Notes: a model not told the origin generated them from the letters alone. Positions 1-6,380 are shown, counted from the first letter of the stretch. The stretch is 13,731 nucleotides of DNA from Bacillota bacterium (GCA_023435855.1 JAEZLG010000231.1:1-13731), one strand, 5' to 3'. Translations and numbers: made by a program.

Positions 1-2
1 TA

Positions 3-59
3 AAGGCGTACTACGTCACGCTGTGCACAAAGAGTATCATGGAGAATACCATAAAATAA
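3..59 (+). CDS. possible 3' end of an unidentified plus-strand gene (partial)
   Basis: A frame open from the window edge encodes KAYYVTLCTKSIMENTIK and stops with TAA at 57-59, directly against a strong plus-strand terminator (59-97). The stop-terminator arrangement is what suggests a real gene end; 18 residues are too few to assign a family. The stretch AYYVTLCT faintly recalls the N-terminal part of REP-type (Y1) transposases, which would make this a decayed copy, but this is a weak impression only. Another frame is also open here (to about 118), so coding is not certain. Confidence 0.25.
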   Translation, partial: KAYYVTLCTKSIMENTIK

Positions 60-97
60 GTCCAATCCAGCGACATGTGCGGTGGATTGGACTCCTT
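59..97 (+). terminator. intrinsic terminator, plus strand
   Basis: AGTCCAATCC (59-68) pairs perfectly with GGATTGGACT (84-93), an A-T pair extends the stem, and the 3' side runs into CCTTTTT. This ends plus-strand transcription entering from the left and converging on the jag end of the minus-strand operon. Confidence 0.8.
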
Positions 98-154
98 TTT
101 AGACCGTTGAGCGGTTGAGCGAAACGGGCTGAAAACCCGCTCGCAAGCGAAATT

Positions 155-184
155 TCGCAGAAATGGCCACAGACATTTCTGCGA
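155..184 (-). terminator. probable terminator after jag
   Basis: An 11-bp perfect stem, TCGCAGAAATG (155-165) with CATTTCTGCGA (174-184) and an 8-nt loop, begins 7 nt beyond the jag stop codon. The minus-strand sequence after it is AAATTTCGC, a poor U-tract, so it may be a leaky terminator or a 3'-end-protecting stem rather than an efficient terminator. A second, weaker GC-rich hairpin lies just beyond it (about 115-145). Confidence 0.55.
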
Positions 185-191
185 CAGCGCG

Positions 192-1160
192 TTAGCGCTG
201 CTTCAGCGTTATAACTACGCGGCGGTTAGGCTCTTCGCCTTCGCTATGGGTGGTCACATAGGGGTGATTTTGGAGCGTGGCATGGAGCACGCGTCGTTCG
301 TAGGGGTTCATAGGTTCAAGCGAACGGGGTTTGCCGGTGGCTTTCACCTGTGAAGCGAGACGGCGGGCGAGGCGAGTCAGCGTCTGTTCGCGCTTTTCGC
401 GGTAGCCTTCGGTGTCGATATTGACGCGAAGATAACCTTCCTCTTTGCGGTTACGGTTAAGGCAAAGCGAGGAGAGATATTGAAGCGCATCGAGCGTTTC
501 GCCGCGATGCCCGATTAAAATGCCCATTGTATCGCTGTCGATGTAGAGCTTAAGACCGTCCGCATCCTGCGCGGCAAGTATTTTAGCATCCACACCCATG
601 CGGGAAACAACGCCCTTTAAAAATTCCGCTGCGCGGTTGCCCTCTGCGGCCTCTATCGTGTAATTGATTTTTTCTCTTGGTTCCTGCGGCCTTTCACTTT
701 GCCGGCTTTGCTCGCGACGAGGACCGCGATCACTGCGGCTGCGGTCGGTGCGGGGCTTATCTACGCGAGGCTCGGAGTTTCGCGGCAAGCTTTTCTCGGG
801 CTCTGAAAGACGTGCTTCCAAAGATACGGCTGCTGCGTCGACGCGCGGGCGCTCATTGCGGCGGGGCTGCTCAGGTCGATTCAAGCGCTGCTCGAAATTT
901 CTTTCGCGGCGGGGCTCACGCTCAAAACTGCGACTTTCCCTGTGCCCTTCATGGCTTTGCATATATTCCGGAAGTATGATTTCCTCGGGTACGCGCTCGG
1001 TAAGCTTTACGACAGCGGGCTTGGCGCCAAGGCCAAATACGCCCTTTGTCTCCTGCTGTACGATTTCTATCTCGACTTCGTCGATGGAGGTGCCAAGCTC
1101 CGCGAGGCCGTTAAAGATTGCCTCGTCGATGGACTTGCCACTCGCTTCGATGCTTCTCAT
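192..1160 (-). CDS. jag: Jag / KhpB RNA-binding protein (SpoIIIJ-associated), 322 aa
   Basis: This is the RNA-binding partner gene of YidC/SpoIIIJ; family members bind RNA with KhpA and influence cell division and envelope homeostasis. Visible domains are a Jag-N domain (about 1-52, with the G-V-F-G-L-G signature at 40-45), a KH domain (about 166-248, GHRG loop at 217-220), and a C-terminal R3H domain (about 250-320, with R-x3-H at 289-293). Between Jag-N and KH lies an unusually long low-complexity linker (about 60-165) rich in Arg, Glu, Pro and Ser, probably disordered, which makes the protein longer than the roughly 205-residue Bacillus form. The start ATG overlaps the yidC stop as ATGA and has an AGGAGG 7 nt upstream, inside the end of yidC, so translation is probably coupled. 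It is the last gene of the rpmH operon; the usual next gene, mnmE, is absent. Confidence 0.95.
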   Translation of the reverse strand: MRSIEASGKSIDEAIFNGLAELGTSIDEVEIEIVQQETKGVFGLGAKPAVVKLTERVPEEIILPEYMQSHEGHRESRSFEREPRRERNFEQRLNRPEQPRRNERPRVDAAAVSLEARLSEPEKSLPRNSEPRVDKPRTDRSRSDRGPRREQSRQSERPQEPREKINYTIEAAEGNRAAEFLKGVVSRMGVDAKILAAQDADGLKLYIDSDTMGILIGHRGETLDALQYLSSLCLNRNRKEEGYLRVNIDTEGYREKREQTLTRLARRLASQVKATGKPRSLEPMNPYERRVLHATLQNHPYVTTHSEGEEPNRRVVITLKQR

Positions 1161-2149
1161 TTTTTATCCTCCTGCGCGGGTTCTTTGCGCGGAAATTTTT
1201 TGTTGAGCAGTAAGTTTATCCCAATACCGAATATGCTGCTGAGCGTCCAGTAAATGGCAAATGCGGCGCTGTTGCTTAAGCAGAAGACGAACGTCATGAT
1301 GGGGAACATGTACATCATCATTTTGTTGGTCTTTTGCGCTTGCTCGTTTGCAGCAGACTGCGGTTGGTTCTTTTGCATAATCCACGAGGCAACAAGCTGC
1401 GCACCGGCGGAGAGAATGGGCAAAATGAACCAGCCGTTGTTAACCCCGGGATACATCTTATCAACAAGAGGCTGCATGATGGCGTTGTAGTTCGCTACGG
1501 CACTCTCGCCTGTTAAAAAGCGGAATGTTTCTACGGTTGCAATGCCGTCAGCGGTCTTCGTTGTGACAAGCTCGCGTACGGCAACCCCTATCTCAATTAG
1601 CTTATCCCAAATTTGCGGATTATCTTTTAGATATAATAACCTCGACAGATCCTGGGTCTTTAGAAATGTAGCGGCATCCATGATAACAGGCGTCATGCCG
1701 TTGTCAGCCTGCCAAATATTGTTGATCCAGAGGAATTTGAACGACGTAAGAAGCTGCTCTTGTTCTGCACCGGTCGTTACGAGAAGGCGAATCATCTGCT
1801 CGTAGGACCAGAAACCGAACGCAGCGATGAAGCAGAAGAAAAGCGGCATCGTGATGAGCATGGGAAGGCAGCTGCCCCACATGCTAACACCCTTTTCCTT
1901 CATGAACTTGGATTGTTCTTGCTGAAAACGCTGCGGATTATCCTTGTACTTTTTCTGCAGCCTTGCGAGGTCGGGTTGAATCTCGGCCATCTGCGCGCTC
2001 GATTTACGCGTTTTGATATCGGAAAAAACGGTGATGGCGCGGAGGATTACGGTGCTGATGAGAATCGTAAAAAATACGCTTCCGATGTTGGAATAAATCC
2101 ATTTCATGGCTTCCAAAAACCATGTGGTCAAAAAGAAGTCGCCTTGCAT
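1157..2149 (-). CDS. yidC: YidC/Oxa1/SpoIIIJ membrane protein insertase, 330 aa
   Basis: This inserts and folds membrane proteins, alone or with SecYEG; in spore-formers it also supports the SpoIIIA-SpoIIQ channel. Hydrophobic segments lie near residues 22-42, 95-115, 238-258, 280-293 and 297-316, matching the five-helix Oxa1 core. Arg37 in the first segment corresponds to the conserved positive residue of the hydrophilic groove. The cytoplasmic hairpin (KKYKDNPQRFQQE, then the L-P-M-L..MP segment of helix 2) is typical. No lipobox cysteine is seen near the start, unlike Bacillus SpoIIIJ. The outside loop between helices 2 and 3 is about 120 residues, much longer than in Bacillus SpoIIIJ (about 260 aa in total), which explains most of the extra length. 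A GAGG lies 7 nt before the chosen ATG; Met15 is a possible internal start but has no comparable support. Confidence 0.96.
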   Translation of the reverse strand: MQGDFFLTTWFLEAMKWIYSNIGSVFFTILISTVILRAITVFSDIKTRKSSAQMAEIQPDLARLQKKYKDNPQRFQQEQSKFMKEKGVSMWGSCLPMLITMPLFFCFIAAFGFWSYEQMIRLLVTTGAEQEQLLTSFKFLWINNIWQADNGMTPVIMDAATFLKTQDLSRLLYLKDNPQIWDKLIEIGVAVRELVTTKTADGIATVETFRFLTGESAVANYNAIMQPLVDKMYPGVNNGWFILPILSAGAQLVASWIMQKNQPQSAANEQAQKTNKMMMYMFPIMTFVFCLSNSAAFAIYWTLSSIFGIGINLLLNKKFPRKEPAQEDKK

Positions 2150-2297
2150 TGAATTGCCTCGCTTTCAAAAAGCATCGCACCAAAGTAGAGAGGGTGCTGT
2201 AATTTTCAATGTAGTATGTGTTTGCGGCGGGAAGGGGGACTGCCTTCCTCAGCGATCTTCACCGCATGTTTTAGGATAAGGGTTTTGCCCCTTACCT

Positions 2298-2519
2298 TTA
2301 TGGAACGGGGTCGTAGCCGCCTCTTGAAAATGGGTTGCACCTGAGCATGCGCTTCATGGCAAGCCATGTACCTTTTTTAAGGCCATGCTTTTCTATAGCC
2401 TCTGTGGCGTAGTGTGAGCAGGTGGGTATGTAGCGGCAGGACGCGGGCAGAAGCGGGGATACAAACGCCTGATAACCCCGTATCAAAGACAAAAGAGATA
2501 TCTTAAGAAATGCCCTCAT
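2298..2519 (-). CDS. yidD: YidD membrane protein insertion efficiency factor, 73 aa
   Basis: This small, membrane-associated accessory protein of the YidC pathway is recognised by CRYIPTCSHYA (28-38) and the C-terminal R-C-N-P-F-S-R-G-G-Y-D-P-V-P. Its length (73 aa) is normal for the family. The N-terminal amphipathic or hydrophobic stretch (about 4-26) would sit on the membrane. The start codon overlaps the rnpA stop (ATGA, 2516-2519), and AAGGA lies in the end of rnpA, which implies coupled translation. A 148-nt gap separates it from yidC; that gap holds short GC-rich inverted repeats (for example 2230-2248) but no convincing gene or promoter. Confidence 0.95.
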   Translation of the reverse strand: MRAFLKISLLSLIRGYQAFVSPLLPASCRYIPTCSHYATEAIEKHGLKKGTWLAMKRMLRCNPFSRGGYDPVP

Positions 2520-2863
2520 CGTTCCTGTTCCTTGAGTAGGTTCGCCTTGGTGATCAGATACCGCATGGAGGCGGCAAGAACACTAAACCGCTCCTCGACT
2601 GCGGCTTCGCGTGCGATAAAAATGATGTCGTAACCCTCTTTCATCATGGGGATGAGAGGGGTTATAATCTCGCGAAGACGGCGTTTAACGCGGTTTCTGA
2701 CAACGCTGTTTCCTATTTTTTTGCTTACGGAAAAGCCGACGCGCACCCGTTTCTCCTTAGAGCGGGCGCACAACAGAACGAGTTGTTTGTTTGCGTTGGA
2801 TTTTCCGACGCGGTATACGTGGCGGAAATTCTTGTTCCGCTTGAGTGAATAACAGCGTTTCAT
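2516..2863 (-). CDS. rnpA: Ribonuclease P protein component, 115 aa
   Basis: This is the protein subunit of RNase P, which helps the catalytic RNA process the 5' ends of pre-tRNA. The sequence shows the family core SVSKKIGNSVVRNRVKRRLRE with the RNR motif, an N-terminal L-K-R-N-K-N-F-R-x-V-Y segment, and very basic composition; its length is typical. The ATG at 2863 is the only reasonable start, because an in-frame stop lies 27 nt upstream with no other start codon between. No good Shine-Dalgarno sequence precedes it: the nearest AAGG is about 18 nt away. Together with the structured 133-nt spacer after rpmH, this suggests expression is deliberately lower than that of L34. It overlaps yidD by 4 nt. 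Confidence 0.96.
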   Translation of the reverse strand: MKRCYSLKRNKNFRHVYRVGKSNANKQLVLLCARSKEKRVRVGFSVSKKIGNSVVRNRVKRRLREIITPLIPMMKEGYDIIFIAREAAVEERFSVLAASMRYLITKANLLKEQER

Positions 2864-2889
2864 TGCGTGGTTTTGGCTTAACCTTTTTT

Positions 2890-2940
2890 ATGCGTAAACC
2901 GCATGGAATCTTGTGCTGCACCGTACAACTGTACGGCGCA
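2890..2940 (-). other. two RNA hairpins in the rpmH-rnpA spacer
   Basis: On the mRNA strand, a stem of TGCGCCGTAC with GTACGGTGCA (2917-2940, loop AGUU) contains one G-U pair that would be an A-C mismatch on the other strand. A smaller stem ATGCG/CGCAT follows (2890-2904). They lie between the attenuator-like hairpin and the rnpA start, and could be mRNA processing or stability elements. Confidence 0.5.
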
Positions 2941-2961
2941 AACACCTGTTCTTTGATAAAA

Positions 2962-2993
2962 GCGCACGGCAAGCGAAGCCTGCCGTGAAGCGC
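2962..2993 (-). terminator. attenuator-like hairpin directly after rpmH
   Basis: Four bases past the rpmH stop, the mRNA strand folds CACGGCAGGC against GCTTGCCGTG (10 pairs including one G-U, UUC loop), with an outer GCG/CGC extension across a small bulge, then CTTTTATC. The U-tract is short, so partial termination giving excess L34 over RnpA is more likely than a full stop. Reporting it as a terminator is an inference from structure. Confidence 0.55.
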
Positions 2994-2996
2994 GTT

Positions 2997-3131
2997 TTAC
3001 GCGGATAGAACTTTTCTGTTCTTAAGCCGCCTGCGGGCGAGAACTTTTCGTCCGTTTGCGGTCTTCATGCGCTGGCGGAAGCCATGCACCTTTTTCCGCT
3101 GCCTTTTTTTGGGCTGGTAAGTTTGAAGCAT
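2997..3131 (-). CDS. rpmH: 50S ribosomal protein L34, 44 aa
   Basis: This small basic protein of the large ribosomal subunit is read directly from the minus strand. It begins MLQTYQPKKRQRKKVHGF, continues through RMKTANGRKVLARRRLKNRK, and ends VLSA-stop: a complete L34 at the usual length. The second and third residues (LQ rather than the common KR) vary between clostridial L34s. A GAGGTG lies 9 nt upstream of the ATG. It is the first gene of the operon, about 140 nt downstream of a near-consensus promoter. Confidence 0.97.
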   Translation of the reverse strand: MLQTYQPKKRQRKKVHGFRQRMKTANGRKVLARRRLKNRKVLSA

Positions 3132-3277
3132 TGCTCGATACACCTCACTTTACGTTGATCTTCTTCAGGGCGTTTGGTGCGAAATACGGCGTAGTGCGCA
3201 ACAAAAGCGCGTACCCCGCGCCAAAAGCCCTGCATATTACAAGTACACCACTTGCTGACCATGGTTATCAGAAGTAG

Positions 3278-3307
3278 ATTATATAAGAAAGCCGGTAGAA
3301 ATGTCAA
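3278..3307 (-). promoter_or_regulatory. sigma-A promoter of the rpmH operon
   Basis: On the minus strand, perfect TTGACA (3302-3307) and perfect TATAAT (3278-3283) hexamers are separated by 18 nt. Transcription would start near 3271, giving a leader of about 140 nt. A-rich tracts upstream of the -35 (about 3330-3345 on the plus strand) could act as an UP element. The leader contains a small GCGCG/CGCGC stem (3207-3221) of unknown role. Confidence 0.88.
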
Positions 3308-3452
3308 GAAATACGGTAGACTGCAAAGTGCTTATTTTCTTATTTTTCTGGAAGGACTGGATTTTTGCTTATTCAGTCACAAGATATGGTATTTTTCAAT
3401 GGTACATATCACAAATTTTAAAAATTCATAAGTTAAGCGTGAAATTGCGCAC

Positions 3453-3481
3453 TTGCCACAGCGGCACGGTTTTGTTATCAT
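3453..3481 (+). promoter_or_regulatory. sigma-A promoter for dnaA
   Basis: TTGCCA (3453-3458) and TATCAT (3476-3481) are each one base from consensus and separated by exactly 17 nt. The start would be near 3488, leaving a leader of about 140 nt that contains a terminator-like hairpin and three DnaA boxes before dnaA. No other clear sigma-A promoter was seen between here and the gene. Confidence 0.65.
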
Positions 3482-3495
3482 TAAAGACAAGCCTA
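3482..3495 (+). repeat. 14-bp repeat copy 1 (dnaA leader)
   Basis: TAAAGACAAGCCTA occurs here, at the predicted dnaA transcription start, and again at 8040-8053 inside the third DnaA-box cluster. A single 14-bp match in a window this size can occur by chance; the shared context is what makes it notable. Confidence 0.6.
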
Positions 3496-3532
3496 GCTCC
3501 AGTCGAGCAAAGCAAGATATGGATATACTTGT

Positions 3533-3557
3533 AAGCCGCCCGCAGGCCGGCTTTTTT
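3533..3557 (+). terminator. terminator-like hairpin in the dnaA leader
   Basis: AAGCCG (3533-3538) pairs with CGGCTT (3548-3553). Two more C-G pairs form inside across a one-base bulge, leaving a CGCA loop, and the 3' arm runs into six T residues. It lies downstream of the dnaA promoter and upstream of the dnaA coding region. It could be a leader attenuator, or the end of a roughly 70-nt RNA starting near 3488. The opposite strand has no U-tract, so it acts only on plus-strand transcripts. Confidence 0.6.
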
Positions 3558-3569
3558 CATCGAACAGGG

Positions 3570-3610
3570 TTATCCACACAATTATTCACAAAATGGGATA
3601 GTTATCAACA
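3570..3610 (+). promoter_or_regulatory. oriC left part: three DnaA boxes before dnaA
   Basis: Tandem plus-strand boxes are TTATCCACA (3570-3578, perfect consensus), TTATTCACA (3582-3590, one mismatch) and TTATCAACA (3602-3610, one mismatch), the last ending 18 nt before the dnaA ATG. They match the upstream half of a bipartite origin and are placed to let DnaA repress its own mRNA. The rest of the 3132-3628 gap holds the two divergent promoters, the leader hairpin and an AT-rich stretch (about 3330-3445) without clear boxes. Confidence 0.88.
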
Positions 3611-3628
3611 TTCGGGGGGTTTTGGGGC

Positions 3629-4960
3629 ATGCAATCGGCGCAGTACGTTTGGGAAAAATCTATCATTGAGCTTAAAAAGCAGATGACAACGCCAAGTTTT
3701 GACACTTGGATATCTCCCATCGAACCGCTTTGTATTCGCGATAATGCACTTGTTTTGCTCGCGCAAAACAGTATCGCAAAAAACACGCTTATCAACATCT
3801 ATACGACTACCGTGACCAACGCTGTTAACAAGGCAAACGAAATGAGCCTTACCATATCCTTTGTCGATCCCAATGAAGCCAAGGATTACCGTGTGGAACA
3901 GGATACATTTTTAAATACATCTTCAACGTCTTCGCGCGATATGCAGCTAAATCCGAAGTTTACCTTCGATACTTTTGTTATAGGCAACTCCAACAGCTTC
4001 GCGCATGCGGCTGCAAAGGCTGTTGCCGACAATCCTTCCTCTGCTTATAATCCCCTTTTCATCTATGGCGGTGTAGGGCTTGGAAAAACACATTTGATGC
4101 ATGCCATCGGAAACCATATTCGTTCCTCTAAACCCAAGGCTAAAATCATCTATGTAACGAGTGAAGCTTTTATGAACGAGATGATACTTGCCATACAGGA
4201 AAACAAAAACGCGCAGTTTCGCAACAAATACAGAAGCGTCGATGTACTTATGGTAGACGATATCCAGTTTATTTCCACGCGTGTGGGGTTACAGGAAGAG
4301 TTTTTTAATACCTTCAATGCACTACATACAAATGGAAGGCAGGTCATATTAAGCTCCGATAAGCCCCCCATGGAGATGCAAACCCTAGAAGTGCGTCTGC
4401 GCTCACGCTTTGAAGGCGGTCTTATCGCCGATATTCAGCCTCCCGATATTGAAACGCGTGCCGCGATTTTACGCAAAAAGGTGATGAGTGAGAATATCTC
4501 CATCGATGAAAAGGTTATCACCTTCATCGCAGAAAAGGTGAATTCCAACATACGCCAGCTTGAAGGCTCTTTAAACAGGGTTATTGCATACTCCAACCTT
4601 ACAAAGCGTCCCATTGACATAACGCTTGCGGACACCGCTTTACGCGATATACTTCCCGGATTTGAAAACCGTAAGATAACCATCGAGCTTATCCAGCAGG
4701 TGGTAGCCGATTATTATTCCATCAGCCTCGACAGCCTTTTGTCGCAGCGACGTACCATGGAGATAACCTACCCGCGCCAGATCGCCATGTACCTATGTAA
4801 GGAAATGACAGATTCCTCCCTCAAAAGCATCGGCAGAAGCTTTGGAGGGCGTGATCATACAACCGTCATCAGCGCCTGCAGAAAAATAGCTGCCGACATA
4901 GAGAAGGACGCGAACCTTTCCGTCATCATGGAAGATCTGCAAAAACGTATCAAAAAGTAA
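3629..4960 (+). CDS. dnaA: Chromosomal replication initiator DnaA, 443 aa
   Basis: This ATP-dependent initiator binds DnaA boxes, unwinds oriC and loads the helicase. Domain I spans about 1-78; domain II is a short Ser/Thr-containing linker (about 85-107). The AAA+ domain III carries Walker A GGVGLGKTH (147-155), Walker B VLMVDDIQF (206-214), and the box VII arginines in RLRSRFEGG (256-264). Domain IV carries the DNA-binding signature GGRDHTTVISACRK (406-419). Length is normal. The residue before box VII is Val255, where an acidic residue is usual. Instead of a standard AGGAGG, the ATG is preceded by a run of six G (3614-3619) at 9-nt spacing. It diverges from rpmH and is followed by the second DnaA-box cluster and dnaN. 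Autoregulation through the upstream boxes is likely by analogy with other bacteria. Confidence 0.98.
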   Translation: MQSAQYVWEKSIIELKKQMTTPSFDTWISPIEPLCIRDNALVLLAQNSIAKNTLINIYTTTVTNAVNKANEMSLTISFVDPNEAKDYRVEQDTFLNTSSTSSRDMQLNPKFTFDTFVIGNSNSFAHAAAKAVADNPSSAYNPLFIYGGVGLGKTHLMHAIGNHIRSSKPKAKIIYVTSEAFMNEMILAIQENKNAQFRNKYRSVDVLMVDDIQFISTRVGLQEEFFNTFNALHTNGRQVILSSDKPPMEMQTLEVRLRSRFEGGLIADIQPPDIETRAAILRKKVMSENISIDEKVITFIAEKVNSNIRQLEGSLNRVIAYSNLTKRPIDITLADTALRDILPGFENRKITIELIQQVVADYYSISLDSLLSQRRTMEITYPRQIAMYLCKEMTDSSLKSIGRSFGGRDHTTVISACRKIAADIEKDANLSVIMEDLQKRIKK

Positions 4961-4979
4961 TGCTGTTTTGCCCACATAT

Positions 4980-5146
4980 TTATCCACAAATGTTAAAAAA
5001 GGTATGTTAAAATGTGGATAACAATTTGTGGAAAATGTGCCTTGTGGGATAAGTGTTGAAAAGGTAACTATTTGAGGAATGTTTTTCCACAGGCTTCTCA
5101 ACGGAGAAAAACACCTTGTTTTCTGGGTTTTTGGGGCTTATCCACA
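4980..5146. promoter_or_regulatory. oriC right part: DnaA boxes between dnaA and dnaN
   Basis: Perfect boxes are TTATCCACA at 4980-4988 (+), 5013-5021 (-) and 5138-5146 (+). One-mismatch TTTTCCACA boxes lie at 5027-5035 (-) and 5083-5091 (+), and TGTGGGATAA at 5044-5053 looks like a box with one inserted base. This is the densest cluster in the window, and its last box directly precedes the unwinding element, so I take it as the functional core of oriC. Confidence 0.92.
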
Positions 5147-5180
5147 GTTTCCAACCCCCTACTAGAACTACTACTATTAA
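5147..5180 (+). promoter_or_regulatory. DnaA-trio unwinding element of oriC
   Basis: Twelve bases after the last perfect DnaA box, including a C-rich cluster (CCAACCCC, 5151-5158), comes a run of seven in-register triplets from 5159 to 5179: five are CTA, the third is GAA and the last TTA. This is the box / GC-cluster / trio order of the Bacillus basal unwinding system, in which a DnaA filament grows onto one strand of the trio repeats. AT-rich DNA follows up to the dnaN ribosome-binding site, so unwinding would start within the dnaN leader. Confidence 0.85.
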
Positions 5181-5207
5181 GAAATATGTTGTAAACGGAG
5201 GGATCGT

Positions 5208-6314
5208 ATGCGCTTCTATATTTCAACAGCCGACCTCAATGCCGGTATTTCCGTTATAGCCAAGGCACTGCCTTCGAAGACGGCTATGCCTATTTTAGAA
5301 GGCATCTATGCGGAGGCACAGGGTAACAACCTGTTGTTGCGTTGTAACGACCTCTCCTTACAAATAGAAACGCTTCTTCCGGCTACTGTCGATAAAGAAG
5401 GATCTTTGGTTTTTCCCGGCCGCCTTTTTTCCGATCTTGCGCGAAGGCAGCCCGATGAGCAGACCATGATTGAAACCGATAAAACAACTGTCACTATGAA
5501 AAGCGGGCGCGCTCGTGCCACCATGCAGGCATTTGATGCGGCTGAATACCATTCCATGCCTTTTTCCCGGCAGGAGTTTTTTGTAAACATCAAAAAGAAC
5601 ACCTTGAAGAGCATGATCAGGCAAACCATATTTGCTACGGCGCAGGATGAGACAAAACCAATTTTAACAGGTGTGCTTCTAGAAATCAGCGACGGACTTC
5701 TTTCCATGGTAGCGCTCGACGGTTACAGGCTGGCGCTGCGCCGTGAGAGTGCGGATGGCGTAGACGGTGAGCAAAAGGTAGTCGTTCCTGCAAAATCTTT
5801 ATTAGAAATTGGACGTATACTTGAGGATTCTGACGATGTAATAAAGGTCGTTTTCTCAAAGACCCACCTAATGATAGATCTTGAACACACAAAGATAACT
5901 ACGAGGCTCTTAGAAGGCGAATTTATTAAATATAAGCAGATACTTCCTGAAAACCATACCACCCGCGTGCGCGTGAACCGCCAAGAACTTTTAGACAGTA
6001 TTGAGCGCGTTTCACTCATTGCCCGAGAAGGTAAGTCTAACCTTGTAAAATTTTCCTTTTCCGGTGAAACACTCGCTATTTCCGCCAATTCAGAAGCCGG
6101 CAAGAGCAACGAGGAAATAGCCGTTTCTGTTATGGGAAGTGAACTTGAAATAGCTTTTAACGCCAAATACGTAAGCGATGTTTTAAAAGCGCTTGAAGAG
6201 AATGAGATATTCCTTGAAATGAACAGTAGTATAAGCCCCTGTGTGGTAAAACCAGTGCAAGGCGATAAATATTACTTTCTTATACTTCCCGTCAGACTGT
6301 TCTCTGGTTTATAA
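5208..6314 (+). CDS. dnaN: DNA polymerase III beta subunit (sliding clamp), 368 aa
   Basis: This ring-shaped dimeric clamp tethers DNA polymerase III to DNA. The protein is full length and starts MRFYISTADLN; the three repeated clamp domains fit about 1-120, 125-245 and 246-368. The middle domain shows the family segment F-A-T-A-Q-D-E-T-K-P-I-L-T-G and D-G-Y-R-L-A, and the C-terminus has the usual Y-Y-F-L-I-L-P-V-R. GGAGGG (5197-5202) lies 5 nt before the ATG. The DnaA-trio element sits in its leader only 28 nt upstream. A strong terminator follows 16 nt after the stop, so it is not co-transcribed with recF and gyrB; those genes are absent from the window. Confidence 0.98.
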   Translation: MRFYISTADLNAGISVIAKALPSKTAMPILEGIYAEAQGNNLLLRCNDLSLQIETLLPATVDKEGSLVFPGRLFSDLARRQPDEQTMIETDKTTVTMKSGRARATMQAFDAAEYHSMPFSRQEFFVNIKKNTLKSMIRQTIFATAQDETKPILTGVLLEISDGLLSMVALDGYRLALRRESADGVDGEQKVVVPAKSLLEIGRILEDSDDVIKVVFSKTHLMIDLEHTKITTRLLEGEFIKYKQILPENHTTRVRVNRQELLDSIERVSLIAREGKSNLVKFSFSGETLAISANSEAGKSNEEIAVSVMGSELEIAFNAKYVSDVLKALEENEIFLEMNSSISPCVVKPVQGDKYYFLILPVRLFSGL

Positions 6315-6330
6315 GAGCGAGGTAATTCAT

Positions 6331-6360
6331 AAGGCGTCCGATTATATCGGACGCCTTTTA
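6331..6360 (+). terminator. terminator after dnaN
   Basis: AAGGCGTCCGAT (6331-6342) pairs perfectly over 12 bp with ATCGGACGCCTT (6346-6357), with a TAT loop. The 3' arm merges into TTTTAAAAT on the plus strand. It separates dnaN from the convergent dipeptidase gene. The minus-strand side lacks a good U-tract. Confidence 0.9.
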
Positions 6361-6380
6361 AAATGCTTAAATTCATTAAA

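Noticed and set aside
664..1206. 180-codon plus-strand open frame opposite jag
   Set aside because: Its Ser/Arg/Leu-rich composition mirrors the GC-rich jag linker on the other strand; it has no family signature and overlaps two certain genes.
3065..3307. 80-codon minus-strand frame over the rpmH leader
   Set aside because: It overlaps rpmH in another frame and begins upstream of the rpmH transcription start; L34 is the real product.
3301..3534. 77-codon plus-strand frame between rpmH and dnaA
   Set aside because: It begins upstream of the dnaA promoter, has no ribosome-binding site or family features, and lies in AT-rich regulatory DNA.
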